From: Sphingobacterium corticibacterium
GTDB lineage: Bacteria > Bacteroidota > Bacteroidia > Sphingobacteriales > Sphingobacteriaceae
DNA length: 64,000 nucleotides
Assembly (NCBI RefSeq): GCF_004208525.1
Contig: NZ_SGIT01000002.1
Location: forward strand, 1,116,001-1,180,000
Reading direction: 5' to 3'
Shown: one piece after another, positions 44,393-54,900 of the stretch
Numbering within the stretch: position 1 is the first letter of the stretch
How the letters are laid out: each line of letters starts with the position of its first letter
The notes under the pieces: model-generated
Seen by the model: the letters and a program-made list of their open reading frames with translations, nothing else
What the model was told of the DNA's origin: nothing
Databases searched by the model: none
Position numbers and translations under genes: made by a program

Positions 44393-46690
44393 CTACTTTT
44401 TCTCCCGTAATTCATCAGAAAACGAATACGGCTTATTTTCATTTGCTATGCCTCGGGATAGATTAGGCTGCGCAGACATACGGAAATTTAGTTTAGCCCC
44501 CTTATATAAGTCGGCGATACGCAAGAAATTGTGCGTATAGTTTTTTCCATTTACACGTAACTGATCGACGTATACGTTTCCTTTCGATTGGTTACTCGCC
44601 GAAATAACGATTTTTTTCCCATTTTCCAGCTGCAAGGTCACCTCGTCGAACAGCGGAGATCCCAGCACATATTCGCCAGACCCTGGTGCTACCGGATAGA
44701 AGCCCATCGCAGAAAACACGTACCAAGCGGAAGTCTGTCCGTTGTCCTCATCTCCACAATATCCGTCAGGAGCAGCAGAGTAAAGCTTATCCATAATCTC
44801 CCGTACCCAATACTGCGTCTTCCACGGAGCCGCTGAATAGTTGTAAAGATAAGGCATATGTTGTATAGGCTGATTGCCGTGCGCATATTGCCCCATATTC
44901 ATAATCTGCATCTCCCGCATTTCATGGATCATCCCGCGGCTTTTCATCCCCTCCAAACTAGGCACCAAAAAGACAGTATCTAACATGCCGGTAAAAGCCT
45001 CATTGCCCCCCATTAAGTCGACCAACCCTTGTGGATCATGAAATACGCAAAAGCTCCAATGCCATGAATTGCCCTCCGTAAACTCGTCCGACCATGCGCT
45101 AGGGTCAAAATTCGCGATAAAGGAGCCATTTTTATTTTTTCCGCGCATAAGCTTGGTTGAAGGGTCATAAAGATTTTTGTAATTAAGGGCTCTTTGGGCG
45201 TATATGTTGGTTTCTGCATCCGGTCGTCCCAAAGCCTTTCCAAACTGATATATACACCAATCATTGTAGGCATATTCTAATGTCCGAGCAGCATTCTGCG
45301 AAATCCCTGCATCAGCGGGTATATAGCCTAATTTGTTATAAAGTTCATGTCCATACCGTCCGGTCGACGTGTTCTTTGGATGCACATTATTTGCGCCCCA
45401 TTGCACCGCTTCCCATAGCACCATGGGATCATACCCTTTTCTACCGGTGAGATAAGCATCTGCCACCACAGAAGCAGAATTATTTCCGATCATGGAAGCA
45501 CGATGTCCGGGAGATGCCCATTCTGGCAGAAAACCGCTTTCTTTATAAGCATTTACCAATCCCTCTTGCATACGGTCATTCATAGAAGGATAAAGCAGAT
45601 TTAACAACGGAAAAAGACTTCGAAATGTATCCCAAAACCCTGTATCGGTAAACATCTCTCCTGGCAGTACCTGTCCGTTATATGGACTATAGTGCACGCG
45701 GTTTCCTGCGGCGTCTATTTCGGAAAGATCACGTGGAAAGAGTGTGGAGCGATACAGACAGGAATAAAAAGTGCGGAGGCGGTCGATATCTTGATCTTTA
45801 ACGCGGATACGTCCAAGGACCTCATTCCATTGCTGGCGACCTTCGTTAGCAACCTCTTCCAAGGATTTCTCGCGTACCTCATTTAAGTTCAGCGACGCTT
45901 GCTCAAAACTAATGAACGAAGAGGCTACGCGGGCTGTTATCTGTTGTCCTTTTTTTAATCCTTTGAAGCCAATAATTGCACCCGCATGATCTGCCGTTAC
46001 TTCCAAGCCATCCGAATTTATGTTTCCATTATTCACGACAAAATGGCTGTCCATGGGCTGATCAAACTCAATGATAAAGTAATTCTTAAAATTCTCCGGT
46101 GTTCCTCCACTATTGCGGGTATTATAACCAATAATCTTATTTTCTTCCGGCATAATCTTGATGAAAGAACCTTTGTCGAAAGCGTCAATGACAACATACG
46201 CACTATCAGTCTTCGGAAAAGTAAAGTTGAACACGACAGCCCGTTGCGACGGACTGAACTCCGTCGTGATATCGTGATCCGCCAGAAATACACTATAATA
46301 ATATGGCTTCGCGATTTCTGCTTTATGGGAGAACCAACTCGCTCGTGCATCCTGGTCAAACACCGGTTGCCCCGTTATAGGCATCAACGAAAATTGTCCG
46401 TAATCGTTATTCCAAGGACTAGGCTGGTGTGTCTGTTTAAAACCTTTAATTTTATCTGCAGTATAGCTATATATCCATCCGTCACCCATATTGCCGGTTT
46501 GTGGTGTCCAAAAGTTCATACCCCAAGGACGGGCGATAGCGGGATAGGTATTCCCTGTTGAAAGTTCATATTTAGATAAGGTACCTACCAACGGGCTTAC
46601 GTAATCTACTGGTTCGGGTGATTGTGCAAAGATTTTCGGAAGGCTCGCCGTCCATAATAGAATTAACAGAAAAAAAGAATGTTGTTTCAT
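44393..46690 (-). CDS. GH92 alpha-mannosidase-family enzyme with Glu-to-Gln change
   Basis: 765 residues with signal peptide (cleavage near KIFAQ). Two-domain GH92 layout: N-terminal beta-sandwich (VDYVSPLVGTLSKYELSTGN, PAIARPWGMNFWTPQTGN) and (alpha/alpha)6 barrel (TDTGFWDTFRSLFPLLNLLY, EGNSWHWSFCVFHD, SAWYVFSAMGFYPVAPGSGE). Most GH92 exo-mannosidases have a G-N-E-P-x-H-H motif with Glu as general acid. This protein has GNQPIQH, so Gln607 replaces the Glu and the first His is also Gln. From what I recall of the family, a Gln here occurs in enzymes that remove mannose linked through phosphate, where a strong acid is not needed. The base region GDEDNGQTSAW is intact. It could therefore be a mannosyl-phosphodiesterase rather than an ordinary mannosidase. 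Within the GH76 operon. Confidence 0.9.
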   Translation of the reverse strand: MKQHSFFLLILLWTASLPKIFAQSPEPVDYVSPLVGTLSKYELSTGNTYPAIARPWGMNFWTPQTGNMGDGWIYSYTADKIKGFKQTHQPSPWNNDYGQFSLMPITGQPVFDQDARASWFSHKAEIAKPYYYSVFLADHDITTEFSPSQRAVVFNFTFPKTDSAYVVIDAFDKGSFIKIMPEENKIIGYNTRNSGGTPENFKNYFIIEFDQPMDSHFVVNNGNINSDGLEVTADHAGAIIGFKGLKKGQQITARVASSFISFEQASLNLNEVREKSLEEVANEGRQQWNEVLGRIRVKDQDIDRLRTFYSCLYRSTLFPRDLSEIDAAGNRVHYSPYNGQVLPGEMFTDTGFWDTFRSLFPLLNLLYPSMNDRMQEGLVNAYKESGFLPEWASPGHRASMIGNNSASVVADAYLTGRKGYDPMVLWEAVQWGANNVHPKNTSTGRYGHELYNKLGYIPADAGISQNAARTLEYAYNDWCIYQFGKALGRPDAETNIYAQRALNYKNLYDPSTKLMRGKNKNGSFIANFDPSAWSDEFTEGNSWHWSFCVFHDPQGLVDLMGGNEAFTGMLDTVFLVPSLEGMKSRGMIHEMREMQIMNMGQYAHGNQPIQHMPYLYNYSAAPWKTQYWVREIMDKLYSAAPDGYCGDEDNGQTSAWYVFSAMGFYPVAPGSGEYVLGSPLFDEVTLQLENGKKIVISASNQSKGNVYVDQLRVNGKNYTHNFLRIADLYKGAKLNFRMSAQPNLSRGIANENKPYSFSDELREKK

Positions 46691-46721
46691 GAATGTTATT
46701 TAAAGATTATTTATTTAATTT

Positions 46722-48905
46722 CTACCATACAAATGTTACCTCGACACCGTCCGGGTCATTTTCAAATCCCAGCAGATAAGTCTTCGACCCCTCATGCCAG
46801 TTTCGTTTGTCGAATACCTCTTTTCCTTGGACTTTTACGCTTGTCGGCCGTTTTGGAAGAAGTACCCGAGACACATTGGTGGTTTCAATCGGACTCTTCG
46901 CCACATAAGCATAACCGGATGTCGTGATTTTTTCATCATAAACACGGCTCGCTGCAGCTAAGACTTGTGGCTTTTGCTTGTCGGGGATCAACTCCACATT
47001 TAGAAAGTAGCCTTGTGAACCAGGGGCAATAGAACGCTTACTATATACGGGCAATTTAGGATCAAATAGATCAATCAAAGTTCCCCTGACGGTGTAGTTC
47101 TCTTCACTGACACTTTCATCCATCACTGCCATCAACTCAAACGGTCCGCGCTGCAAATAAAAGTTATTTTTGAAGACCAACGTGTCGCCGCTAGCGGCTT
47201 GGTATCGCTCTTGTGTTACCTTAATTAGTTGCTGGCTGTTGTTTGTTTTAAGGGTATAATCTTTTGGATCCATCCGGATAATCTGTACAGATCCCCTACC
47301 GTACGTATATACGCCGCCGTCTGCTCCCAGTGGAATACCCATTTTTTCAAAAAGATGATCCGCTGGAGCCGCATAAGCATTACCTTTCGTATTCCACCAT
47401 TCCTGTACTGTCTGGAACGGATCATTGTCGGTCCCGCTATAGACCAACTGTCCCCCTGCTTTTACCCATGCAGCCAAATACTCGTGTGCAATCGGATCAA
47501 GCGGTTTCATATTCGCATAGGTCATGAGCAAAACTTTGGTGTCCTTCAGCGCTTCTTTGTACCCTAAGTTCTCGATGTGTACCGTTTTTACCGGTACACC
47601 GCGTTTTAGGAAAGGAAGAGCAAGCCCATAAAAGTTTGCCAGCTGTGGATCGTCGTATCCTTCGTGCGTTGGGAAACGTTGGAACATCAATGAATTCGCC
47701 ATCAACACCGAGATCCCTTCGCTTCCCGACAATTTATTTTCACTTAGTGGCATCTGGTTCAAGGTATTGATCATGACCTGCATCTGCGTGGAATAATGGC
47801 GCGGGATACGTTCCTTTTGATCACTATTCGGATTTGTCCGGTACAACCCTTCGTAAATTCGCTCCGGCCAAGGCATAACCTCATAGTCAGCAATATTTGG
47901 ATACAGCAATTGCGCGACAAATGTCGCTTGATAATTGGTTTTATAATCTACCCAATCCTTGGCTCGATCTTCAATAGGATCGGTCAGAAAGAACATCTTC
48001 CTGCCCGTAGGTGCAGTCATCGATTCCATGGATCCATATTCCAAATAGGCCGTTTCAAATACCCGTTCCTTTTCTTTTCCATTAAAGTGGTTTGGTTCTC
48101 GTGAAGTACCTGTCCAAACTTGTGCGATATAGCCATCTACTACCGGCAAAGATGCCAAGCTAGCCTCGGGAGAAACGATCATCCATTGGGCATAATTGAC
48201 GAGTGAATGTGTGGGGACATAACATTTCACATCCATGCCTTTCGATTTACCGTACTCCTTGGCAAACGTGAACACCTCATTCAACGCCTTATAGTAGAGA
48301 TGATATTTGAGCTTATTAGAAAGATAGGTATTCTCCGGAGATTCGTGTTGTGGGCGCCAATCAAAGCCATAATATTTCTTCCATTCCCGCTTGAACGATT
48401 CGCTATAGCCTGCTCTCGCCCAGAATTCCGGTTCTTCCATAAATATGGCATCAATTCCCGCATCGATGACAGGCTTCACATGCTTTTCCTTCAGATACGC
48501 AAGGAAGTTATCCGTCGGCACAATGTAGGGAACCATATGGCCATGCCATATAGTATCCTGCTGCCGGGTCACCTGCCCCTCGTCCAGATGCCATTCGCCA
48601 TCCCATTGACCGGTGAAATAATCCTGATATTCACCCCAGGCAATCCCGGTCATAAAATGAATCGTATAGCCCCTGTCTTTCCAGGATTTGACCCGCTCGT
48701 TAAACGGCACCCGTTTGTGCTTATCTGACGGGTTTCCGCCTACGCCGTAGATCATAACCGCGTCAGCGCGGTTATCAATTGTCGGACGCCACTCTCGGGA
48801 TGTCTGGAAAGTTGTTTTGACTTGATCTGCCGTTTTTTGGGCGACGAGCGGGCTGCTAATTTCCAGCAAGCATCCAACCCCTATTAATATTCTCCAATTT
48901 ACCAT
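46722..48905 (-). CDS. Unrecognised secreted TIM-barrel-like enzyme, GH-A/GH42-like layout
   Basis: 727 residues from the ATG at 48905 (MVNWRILIGVGCLLEISSPL then VAQ; two codons longer if 48911 is used). I do not recognise a named family. The first 330 residues look like a (beta/alpha)8 barrel: MIYGVGGNPSDKHKRVPF, DRGYTIHFMTGIAWGEYQDY, then AGIDAIFMEEPEFWARAGYS with an EEPE motif at 159-162 that resembles the acid/base position of clan GH-A enzymes; FETAYLEYGSM (285-295) has further acidic residues. The middle (about 400-560) resembles a class I amidotransferase-like/beta-galactosidase trimerisation domain (KDTKVLLMTYANMKPLDPIA, WVKAGGQLVYSGTDNDPF). A small C-terminal beta domain ends EVTFVW. 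The order barrel, GATase-like, beta domain is that of GH42. It lies between the DUF3823 and GH92 genes in the mannan operon. Confidence 0.7.
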   Translation of the reverse strand: MVNWRILIGVGCLLEISSPLVAQKTADQVKTTFQTSREWRPTIDNRADAVMIYGVGGNPSDKHKRVPFNERVKSWKDRGYTIHFMTGIAWGEYQDYFTGQWDGEWHLDEGQVTRQQDTIWHGHMVPYIVPTDNFLAYLKEKHVKPVIDAGIDAIFMEEPEFWARAGYSESFKREWKKYYGFDWRPQHESPENTYLSNKLKYHLYYKALNEVFTFAKEYGKSKGMDVKCYVPTHSLVNYAQWMIVSPEASLASLPVVDGYIAQVWTGTSREPNHFNGKEKERVFETAYLEYGSMESMTAPTGRKMFFLTDPIEDRAKDWVDYKTNYQATFVAQLLYPNIADYEVMPWPERIYEGLYRTNPNSDQKERIPRHYSTQMQVMINTLNQMPLSENKLSGSEGISVLMANSLMFQRFPTHEGYDDPQLANFYGLALPFLKRGVPVKTVHIENLGYKEALKDTKVLLMTYANMKPLDPIAHEYLAAWVKAGGQLVYSGTDNDPFQTVQEWWNTKGNAYAAPADHLFEKMGIPLGADGGVYTYGRGSVQIIRMDPKDYTLKTNNSQQLIKVTQERYQAASGDTLVFKNNFYLQRGPFELMAVMDESVSEENYTVRGTLIDLFDPKLPVYSKRSIAPGSQGYFLNVELIPDKQKPQVLAAASRVYDEKITTSGYAYVAKSPIETTNVSRVLLPKRPTSVKVQGKEVFDKRNWHEGSKTYLLGFENDPDGVEVTFVW

Positions 48906-48963
48906 AATCATCCTTTAATTCACCAATCTGTTCATCGGTCGACCAATACTTCTTTGGTTTCCC

Positions 48964-49791
48964 TTATTTTACCATTACTTCTTTCGCATCCGTATAGTTA
49001 TATCGTCTTGTACCACTTCCTGCAGGCGTATCGTAATTGATACGGGCTGCTGCACGGATAAAAACAATACGGCCGCTAGGGAGAGGGGCATCTGCTGTTT
49101 GTTTAGATTCAATCGTCACCGTCTCGCCTAGCAGATGATTAAGAGATCCATTTGCGGGTTTAATTTCATTCGACCACCGTTCATCCCGGGCACGATAGCC
49201 CACTGAAGAGGAATAGCTGACGAAAAGCTGTATATCAATAAGGTTCTGAAAGCTGTTGCTGTATCCGCCCATAGGTTCTATTTTCTCTCGGAATTCACTT
49301 TCCGAAACCCCTCGGGTCACGCGCACTTGTGCTTGAATCTTCCCGTTAACAACGCGAGGTTCCCCCACCCACTCCACGTTAAGAAATGGCTGCACCTCAA
49401 ACCGGACTTGCGTTACCCCCTCGATATCGATATCCTTCGTTTCATCTGCAATAGGCACACCACGTTCATCCTCCCGCAACAACGGAATAAAAGGACCGTC
49501 TAACTGGACGTTATATCTTCCTTTAAAAACCTTGGTATTTTGGAAAGTGCCGTCTGGCATACAGAAAAAGTCAGGATTAGGCGTAACATTATCTCCCCAG
49601 CTGGTTTCTATGAGACGCACCCGAATCCCCTCACTTCCTTGGTCGGTTAGCACCGGCTCTCCGGTAGCTACATCAACCACTTCACCTTGCAATGTTTCGG
49701 CTGGAGCTGGATAATTATCCAGCTCAAACATACTGCAGGAAGCCAAAAAGAAAAGAGACGTTAATGATATAAAAAAGCTTGTCTTTTTCAT
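48964..49791 (-). CDS. DUF3823 lipoprotein, probable surface glycan-binding protein
   Basis: 275 residues. Lipobox FFLASC followed by SMFELDNYPAPAETLQGEVV, the typical start of DUF3823 proteins. An N-terminal transthyretin-like fold (about 30-125; GRYNVQLDGPFIPL) and a C-terminal beta-sandwich (about 130-275) with VRFEVQPFLNVEWVGEPRVV. The family is almost always encoded after susD and has no catalytic motif. 61 bp downstream of susD and 58 bp upstream of the unrecognised enzyme. Confidence 0.85.
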   Translation of the reverse strand: MKKTSFFISLTSLFFLASCSMFELDNYPAPAETLQGEVVDVATGEPVLTDQGSEGIRVRLIETSWGDNVTPNPDFFCMPDGTFQNTKVFKGRYNVQLDGPFIPLLREDERGVPIADETKDIDIEGVTQVRFEVQPFLNVEWVGEPRVVNGKIQAQVRVTRGVSESEFREKIEPMGGYSNSFQNLIDIQLFVSYSSSVGYRARDERWSNEIKPANGSLNHLLGETVTIESKQTADAPLPSGRIVFIRAAARINYDTPAGSGTRRYNYTDAKEVMVK

Positions 49792-49852
49792 CTGATTATT
49801 TTTATAATTTCTTTATTCAATTAATTTACTTTACCAACTATTCCCCTAAACA

Positions 49853-51913
49853 TTACCTGTTCGGTTGCTGGTCGATGACGGAACTCTTTGCAACTTCTCC
49901 TCCGGGAATGGCAAAATAATAGTCGATTACATTGTATTCAAATGTTTTTAAGCTCACCCATTGGAACCGTGCATCGAAAAAGTATTTTCCGCTACTGGTC
50001 GAAAAGAAAGGGTAAAGCCCGCGGAAACGGTAACGTGTATTGTTACTAAAGGCATCTCTATTTCTATTTTCACCCCAGAAGCCATTCCTTCCTTCGTAGT
50101 GCTGTACCCTCCATCTCCGGATATCCCATTTAGATTTATGTTCTAAAGCCAATTCTTTACGCCGCTCTTTTCGTACGATGTTACGGCCACTCTCCGTCGA
50201 TGTAATTGTACTGGTAAGCAGTGACGCCCCAGCCCGCTCTCTGATCTCGTTAACCGCTTGTGTGGCTACCTGCATCAGATCCGATCCGTCAGGAGATCCC
50301 TCTCCTGCGAGCGATAACTCAACGGCAGCTTCCGCCGCATTCAACAGTACTTCCGCATAACGCATCAGCACGAAATGTTGATCCGATCTTCCTTCTGCCG
50401 CGACGAAAGATGGATCCGGGTTCAACCATTTTCTGCCATAAAGCCCGGTCAGGTTGCCCTCTCCATTATCGAAGAATGGACCGTTCGCACCAGCGGCCGT
50501 CATTTGTGTCCCGTTGTAATTGACCAACTCTTGGCTAGTGCCTTCTCTTGGGCTTAGGTAGAGTGTTTTAGGAGTAGCCCGGTAAGCATTCAGGTTTTGA
50601 TACCTTGTTTCAGCCGCCTGATAGGAATAATCATTAAAAAACGGCTGTATAGGTGTAGCACCGGTATAAACACCTGCCCGAATTTCGATGTCAGCGCCTT
50701 TGAATCGGTCTCCCGGGAAAATAACATATGCCCGCAGCCGTGGTTCCGCATTCTCAAAAAATTCCATAGGCGAGTCATACATGAGATATTCTCCCTGTGT
50801 GTTGGAGTTACCGGTCGTCACTTTGATTGTACCATCCGGATAACGGTTAAATCCTTCGAAAAGCTCCATAAAATCGAGTGTGGGGCAGGTTCCTGACGCT
50901 AACGGTGCTTTAAAAATAAAAGGTGCGCTGTAGGCATCATATCCATGTGTGGCTACTGGAAAAGTATATTCTTTCACGAAGATATTTTCCGGACTTTCCA
51001 CATCACTGAACATGTCGACCATATTCTGATACTGGGCTTCCGGGTTATTTGCTGCCCATTTTTTCTTGTAAAGCGCATACTTCCCGTCGTTCATAATCTC
51101 CCTAGCCGCAAGATAGGCCTCCCTGAAATATTTTTTCGATGCGGGTTGCCACGCATTTTCCGCAAAGCCAATAACCCGGGCACCAGTTTTGTCCCCCAAT
51201 CCGGTGAGACGACCGGGTACCGTTTCATTATACTTGGCTACACTTCCTGCGTAAAGCATGGCTTCTGATTTAAATGCTAAAGCAACATACTTGTTGGCAT
51301 AGCCGCGCTTAGGACTTTCCGGGGATAGTAATTCGGCCGCCTGATTAAAATCGGCAAGCACCTGATTCCAGGTTTCTTCCTCACTGGCACGTGGTACTTC
51401 TAACGCAGCGGGCTCGGCGGGATACTGCATCACCTTGGTCACCAAAGGTACACCACCGAATCTTCTGGCCATCGCATCAAAGACGAATGCCCTTACGAAA
51501 TAGGCTTCGCCTAAATAGTGATTATAGGTAATCTCGGGAAACGCATCTTGGTGAAGCGGAAGATTTTCGATGAGATAGTTGGCATCCCGTAAAAGCGTCA
51601 TGGCCTTGCCCCAATACGGCGTCCGCTCACTGGTAAAAGCCGCACTGATTCCATCGCGGTTCAGGGCCTCTCCGGTTCCTTCAATACCCATAGCGGCTAA
51701 CCATCCATTGAATTCAACACCCCATTGCGCCATGTATTTAAAATCTTCGAACGGCATATTGCTGTACATTCTTGCTAGGTAAACGTCCATCCCCGATTCA
51801 CTGGTAAACAAGTCTTCATCACCGACTATGCTCTTCGGCGGGATATCCAGAAATTTCGAACACGAGCTGAATAACATGCAGATAGCCAGTGTCAACTGAT
51901 ATATTTTTTTCAT
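49853..51913 (-). CDS. SusD/RagB-type lipoprotein (PUL 3)
   Basis: 686 residues from the ATG at 51913, which begins the lipoprotein signal MKKIYQLTLAICMLFSSC; the open frame extends to 51943. KFLDIPPKSIVGDEDLFTSE follows the Cys. TPR-like helices: LGEAYFVRAFVFDAMARRFG, YANKYVALAFKSEAMLYAGS, MRYAEVLLNAAEAAVELSLA. C-terminal: RNIVRKERRKELALEHKSKW. Partner of the SusC whose gene ends 42 bp upstream. Confidence 0.96.
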   Translation of the reverse strand: MKKIYQLTLAICMLFSSCSKFLDIPPKSIVGDEDLFTSESGMDVYLARMYSNMPFEDFKYMAQWGVEFNGWLAAMGIEGTGEALNRDGISAAFTSERTPYWGKAMTLLRDANYLIENLPLHQDAFPEITYNHYLGEAYFVRAFVFDAMARRFGGVPLVTKVMQYPAEPAALEVPRASEEETWNQVLADFNQAAELLSPESPKRGYANKYVALAFKSEAMLYAGSVAKYNETVPGRLTGLGDKTGARVIGFAENAWQPASKKYFREAYLAAREIMNDGKYALYKKKWAANNPEAQYQNMVDMFSDVESPENIFVKEYTFPVATHGYDAYSAPFIFKAPLASGTCPTLDFMELFEGFNRYPDGTIKVTTGNSNTQGEYLMYDSPMEFFENAEPRLRAYVIFPGDRFKGADIEIRAGVYTGATPIQPFFNDYSYQAAETRYQNLNAYRATPKTLYLSPREGTSQELVNYNGTQMTAAGANGPFFDNGEGNLTGLYGRKWLNPDPSFVAAEGRSDQHFVLMRYAEVLLNAAEAAVELSLAGEGSPDGSDLMQVATQAVNEIRERAGASLLTSTITSTESGRNIVRKERRKELALEHKSKWDIRRWRVQHYEGRNGFWGENRNRDAFSNNTRYRFRGLYPFFSTSSGKYFFDARFQWVSLKTFEYNVIDYYFAIPGGEVAKSSVIDQQPNR

Positions 51914-51955
51914 GTGATTGTTTTTTATCTTCATATAGTCCATAACACAAAGCGA

Positions 51956-54900
51956 TTAAAAGTTGAGTGAAAGACCCGCCGTAATGGTTTTGTTCAACGG
52001 GTAGAGACGTCCCAATTCGTCCTCCGGGTGTTCCGGATCTACAAATTTTACACCTGTTATGGTAAACAAGTTGTAAGCATTAGCGAATACCCGCAGGTTC
52101 ATCGTTGATGAAGGCCGGAATTTCGGTAACGTATATCCCAGCTCTATACTTTTGAGTCGGAGATAGGCCGTGCTCACCCGATTAAATGTGGAGGTTTCCA
52201 GCGGATAATTGCCCGTGAAGCCGTAATAACCGCTGACCCATTCCTGGGAAGGATCCCAAGGATCGGCTTGGGGATCAACCGTGTGCCATCTATCTACATA
52301 CTGTTCAAGTATCCCGCCACCATTGGTACCCCAAATGGCACGAAGTGGTTCCAGATACTGCATGGAACCAAGGGCCGTTCCCTGTAGCAGGAAACTCAAA
52401 TCGAAGCTCTTATAACTGGCGTCAAAATTAAAACTGAAGTTCATCCATGGTGTATTGTCGAAAAAGAGCGGACGCATGTCTAACCCATTGATCTCGCCAT
52501 CCCCATTCCAATCTTCATATTTATAATTGCCCGGCAAAGTCTGATTGTCTTTATATACCGGAAAACTCCGGACATCATCCCAGTCTACATACTGTCCGGC
52601 TCCTTGATACCCGAACTGCATACCTTGAAAACGGTTATTGAGGTTGTCGTTACGCCATCTGTCGTATGAATTTCCCCACGGTCCCTTCTCCGAGCCTACT
52701 AGATGTTTCTGACGGGTAATGGTTCCGATAGCCTTTACCCGATAGGATAGATCGCCTATCTGATTTCTGTGCGAAATTTCGACATCCATCCCAAAATGCT
52801 TGTCGCTATCGAGATTCTCCCGAGGAGCAGTCGCCCCTACAACGGTTGGAAGATCACCTGTCTGACGTGCAAAAAGCCCTTTCCGTTCTCTTTCAAAATA
52901 ATCCACGGCAAAGCCGAAAAGACCATTCCATCCTTCAAAATCGACACCAAGATTTAAGGTATTGGACGTGTACCACGTGATCAACTGGTTAGGTAGCGCA
53001 AGGGTCGAAACGCCATATATAAACTGGTTGCCAAACATATATCCGGGAGCGTATTGGGCATAATATCCATTTGCTGCATTATCAGATGTTGCGGGATAAT
53101 TATATCCGGTCGCCCAGTCATATTGAAGGTCGCCATCGTCCCCCAATACACCATAACTTGCACGCAACTTTAACTGGTTTACGAACCGTAACTTATCCCA
53201 GTTCTTGAAAAACGGTTCTTCCGATATACGCCAACCCACAGATCCTGACGGAAAAAATCCCCATTGACGACCCGGGAGAAACTTCGAAGAACCGTCATAG
53301 CGGAATTGTACCTCCGCTATATACCGGTCGGCGAAGGTATAGTTCGCCCTTCCGAAAACTGCGGCATTGCTTGTCTCATAAATATCGTCGAATGAGTCGC
53401 TCATTCCACCGACCTGATCTTGGACAACACCCCCTAAAAGATAGTCCATAGCGAAAGCGAGATTGCGCTGTGCAAAGAAATTATCGCCGGTTTGCTTTTG
53501 CACCTCCCCGCCCAACATACCGGTCACCTGATGTAGGTTATTAAATTCCCGGGTATAATTTGCAACGAACTGTCCTAGCACTTGTTGCTTATCAAACATT
53601 TCCCGACGTATTTGGTTGGGCGCACTGAGGTTATACAGTTTCGGCACATACAATTCGGTTATTGGGTCGAGCGCATATTGATAATATTCTCTCCGATTGA
53701 TATTGTTATTATCCATGCGGTAATCGTAACTTACCAACGCCTTTGCCGAAAGGCCTTGCAGCACATCACTGACCTCACCGAAATCGTAATTCAAGCTTGC
53801 AGACGATTGAATCTGTTTCTGACCCGTTTTACGATAACCCGAGATATCGGACGTCATCTTCGCCACGGTATTTTCTTCCAGGTCCAATCCATCATAGTTG
53901 AGCATGGTATTCTCCGGGTCTGCATACGCCGGAACGAGCACGCCCTGCCGCCAATAATTCCGGATAATATCCGCTGAACTCGAATAAGGACTATTACGCT
54001 GATCCACGATACCGCTCAAATTTAGGTCGAAGCTCAACCCCTTCGTCACTTCGGCACTGATATTTGAACGAAGGTTCACTTTCCTATAGTTCAAATCGCC
54101 TGATTTGAAGAAGCCTTCCTGGTACAGGTGTCCTACGCCGACGTAATATTGCGATTTGTCTCCGCCGCCGGTGATGCTCAGGTCTTGCTGTGTTTGAGGC
54201 GAGTAGTCGGAAAAGATTAACGACGTCCAGTCCGTTGTACGTCTCTTCCCTGTCCTAAAATCTTCAAACACGCTCTCCGGGTAAATGGTATTAAAAGGCG
54301 AAGCGATATTATTCCGAGCTCTTTCATTTTCAATCGTCATCGTTTGGTAGGGATCGGCAAGCACAGGCAATCCCGAAGGCCGCTGAAAGGTATAGGTACT
54401 ATTCAACGAAACGCTTGTACGTCCTGTTTTTGTTCCTTTTTTTGTCGTCACAAGGACAACGCCATTGGCCGCCCGTACACCATAAATAGCTGCAGAAGCA
54501 TCTTTCAATACCGATATATCTTCGATATCATTGGCATTAAGCCGTTGAAAATCTGCTGTAGTACGCGGTACCCCGTCGATAACGATTAATGGGCTACCTA
54601 AACCTCGAATATCAAAGTTGGCCGCGAAATTTCCTGGCTCGGCACTGCGTTGCCAAACCCTTACCCCCGGAACACGACCGGTGAGCATATTCTGAGGGTT
54701 TTCGTTTTTAGTTTTAATCATTTCCGACCCTTTGATATTGGATACAGCACCTGTTAAGGTGACTTTTCGCTGCGTACCGTATCCGACGACAACGACTTCT
54801 TCCAGCGCTGCCTCATCTGCTTGTAAGACAACATCTATGCGGCTTCGTGTACCGACGGTTTCTTCTGCACTTAAAAAGCCCACAAAAGAATAGTGCAGTA

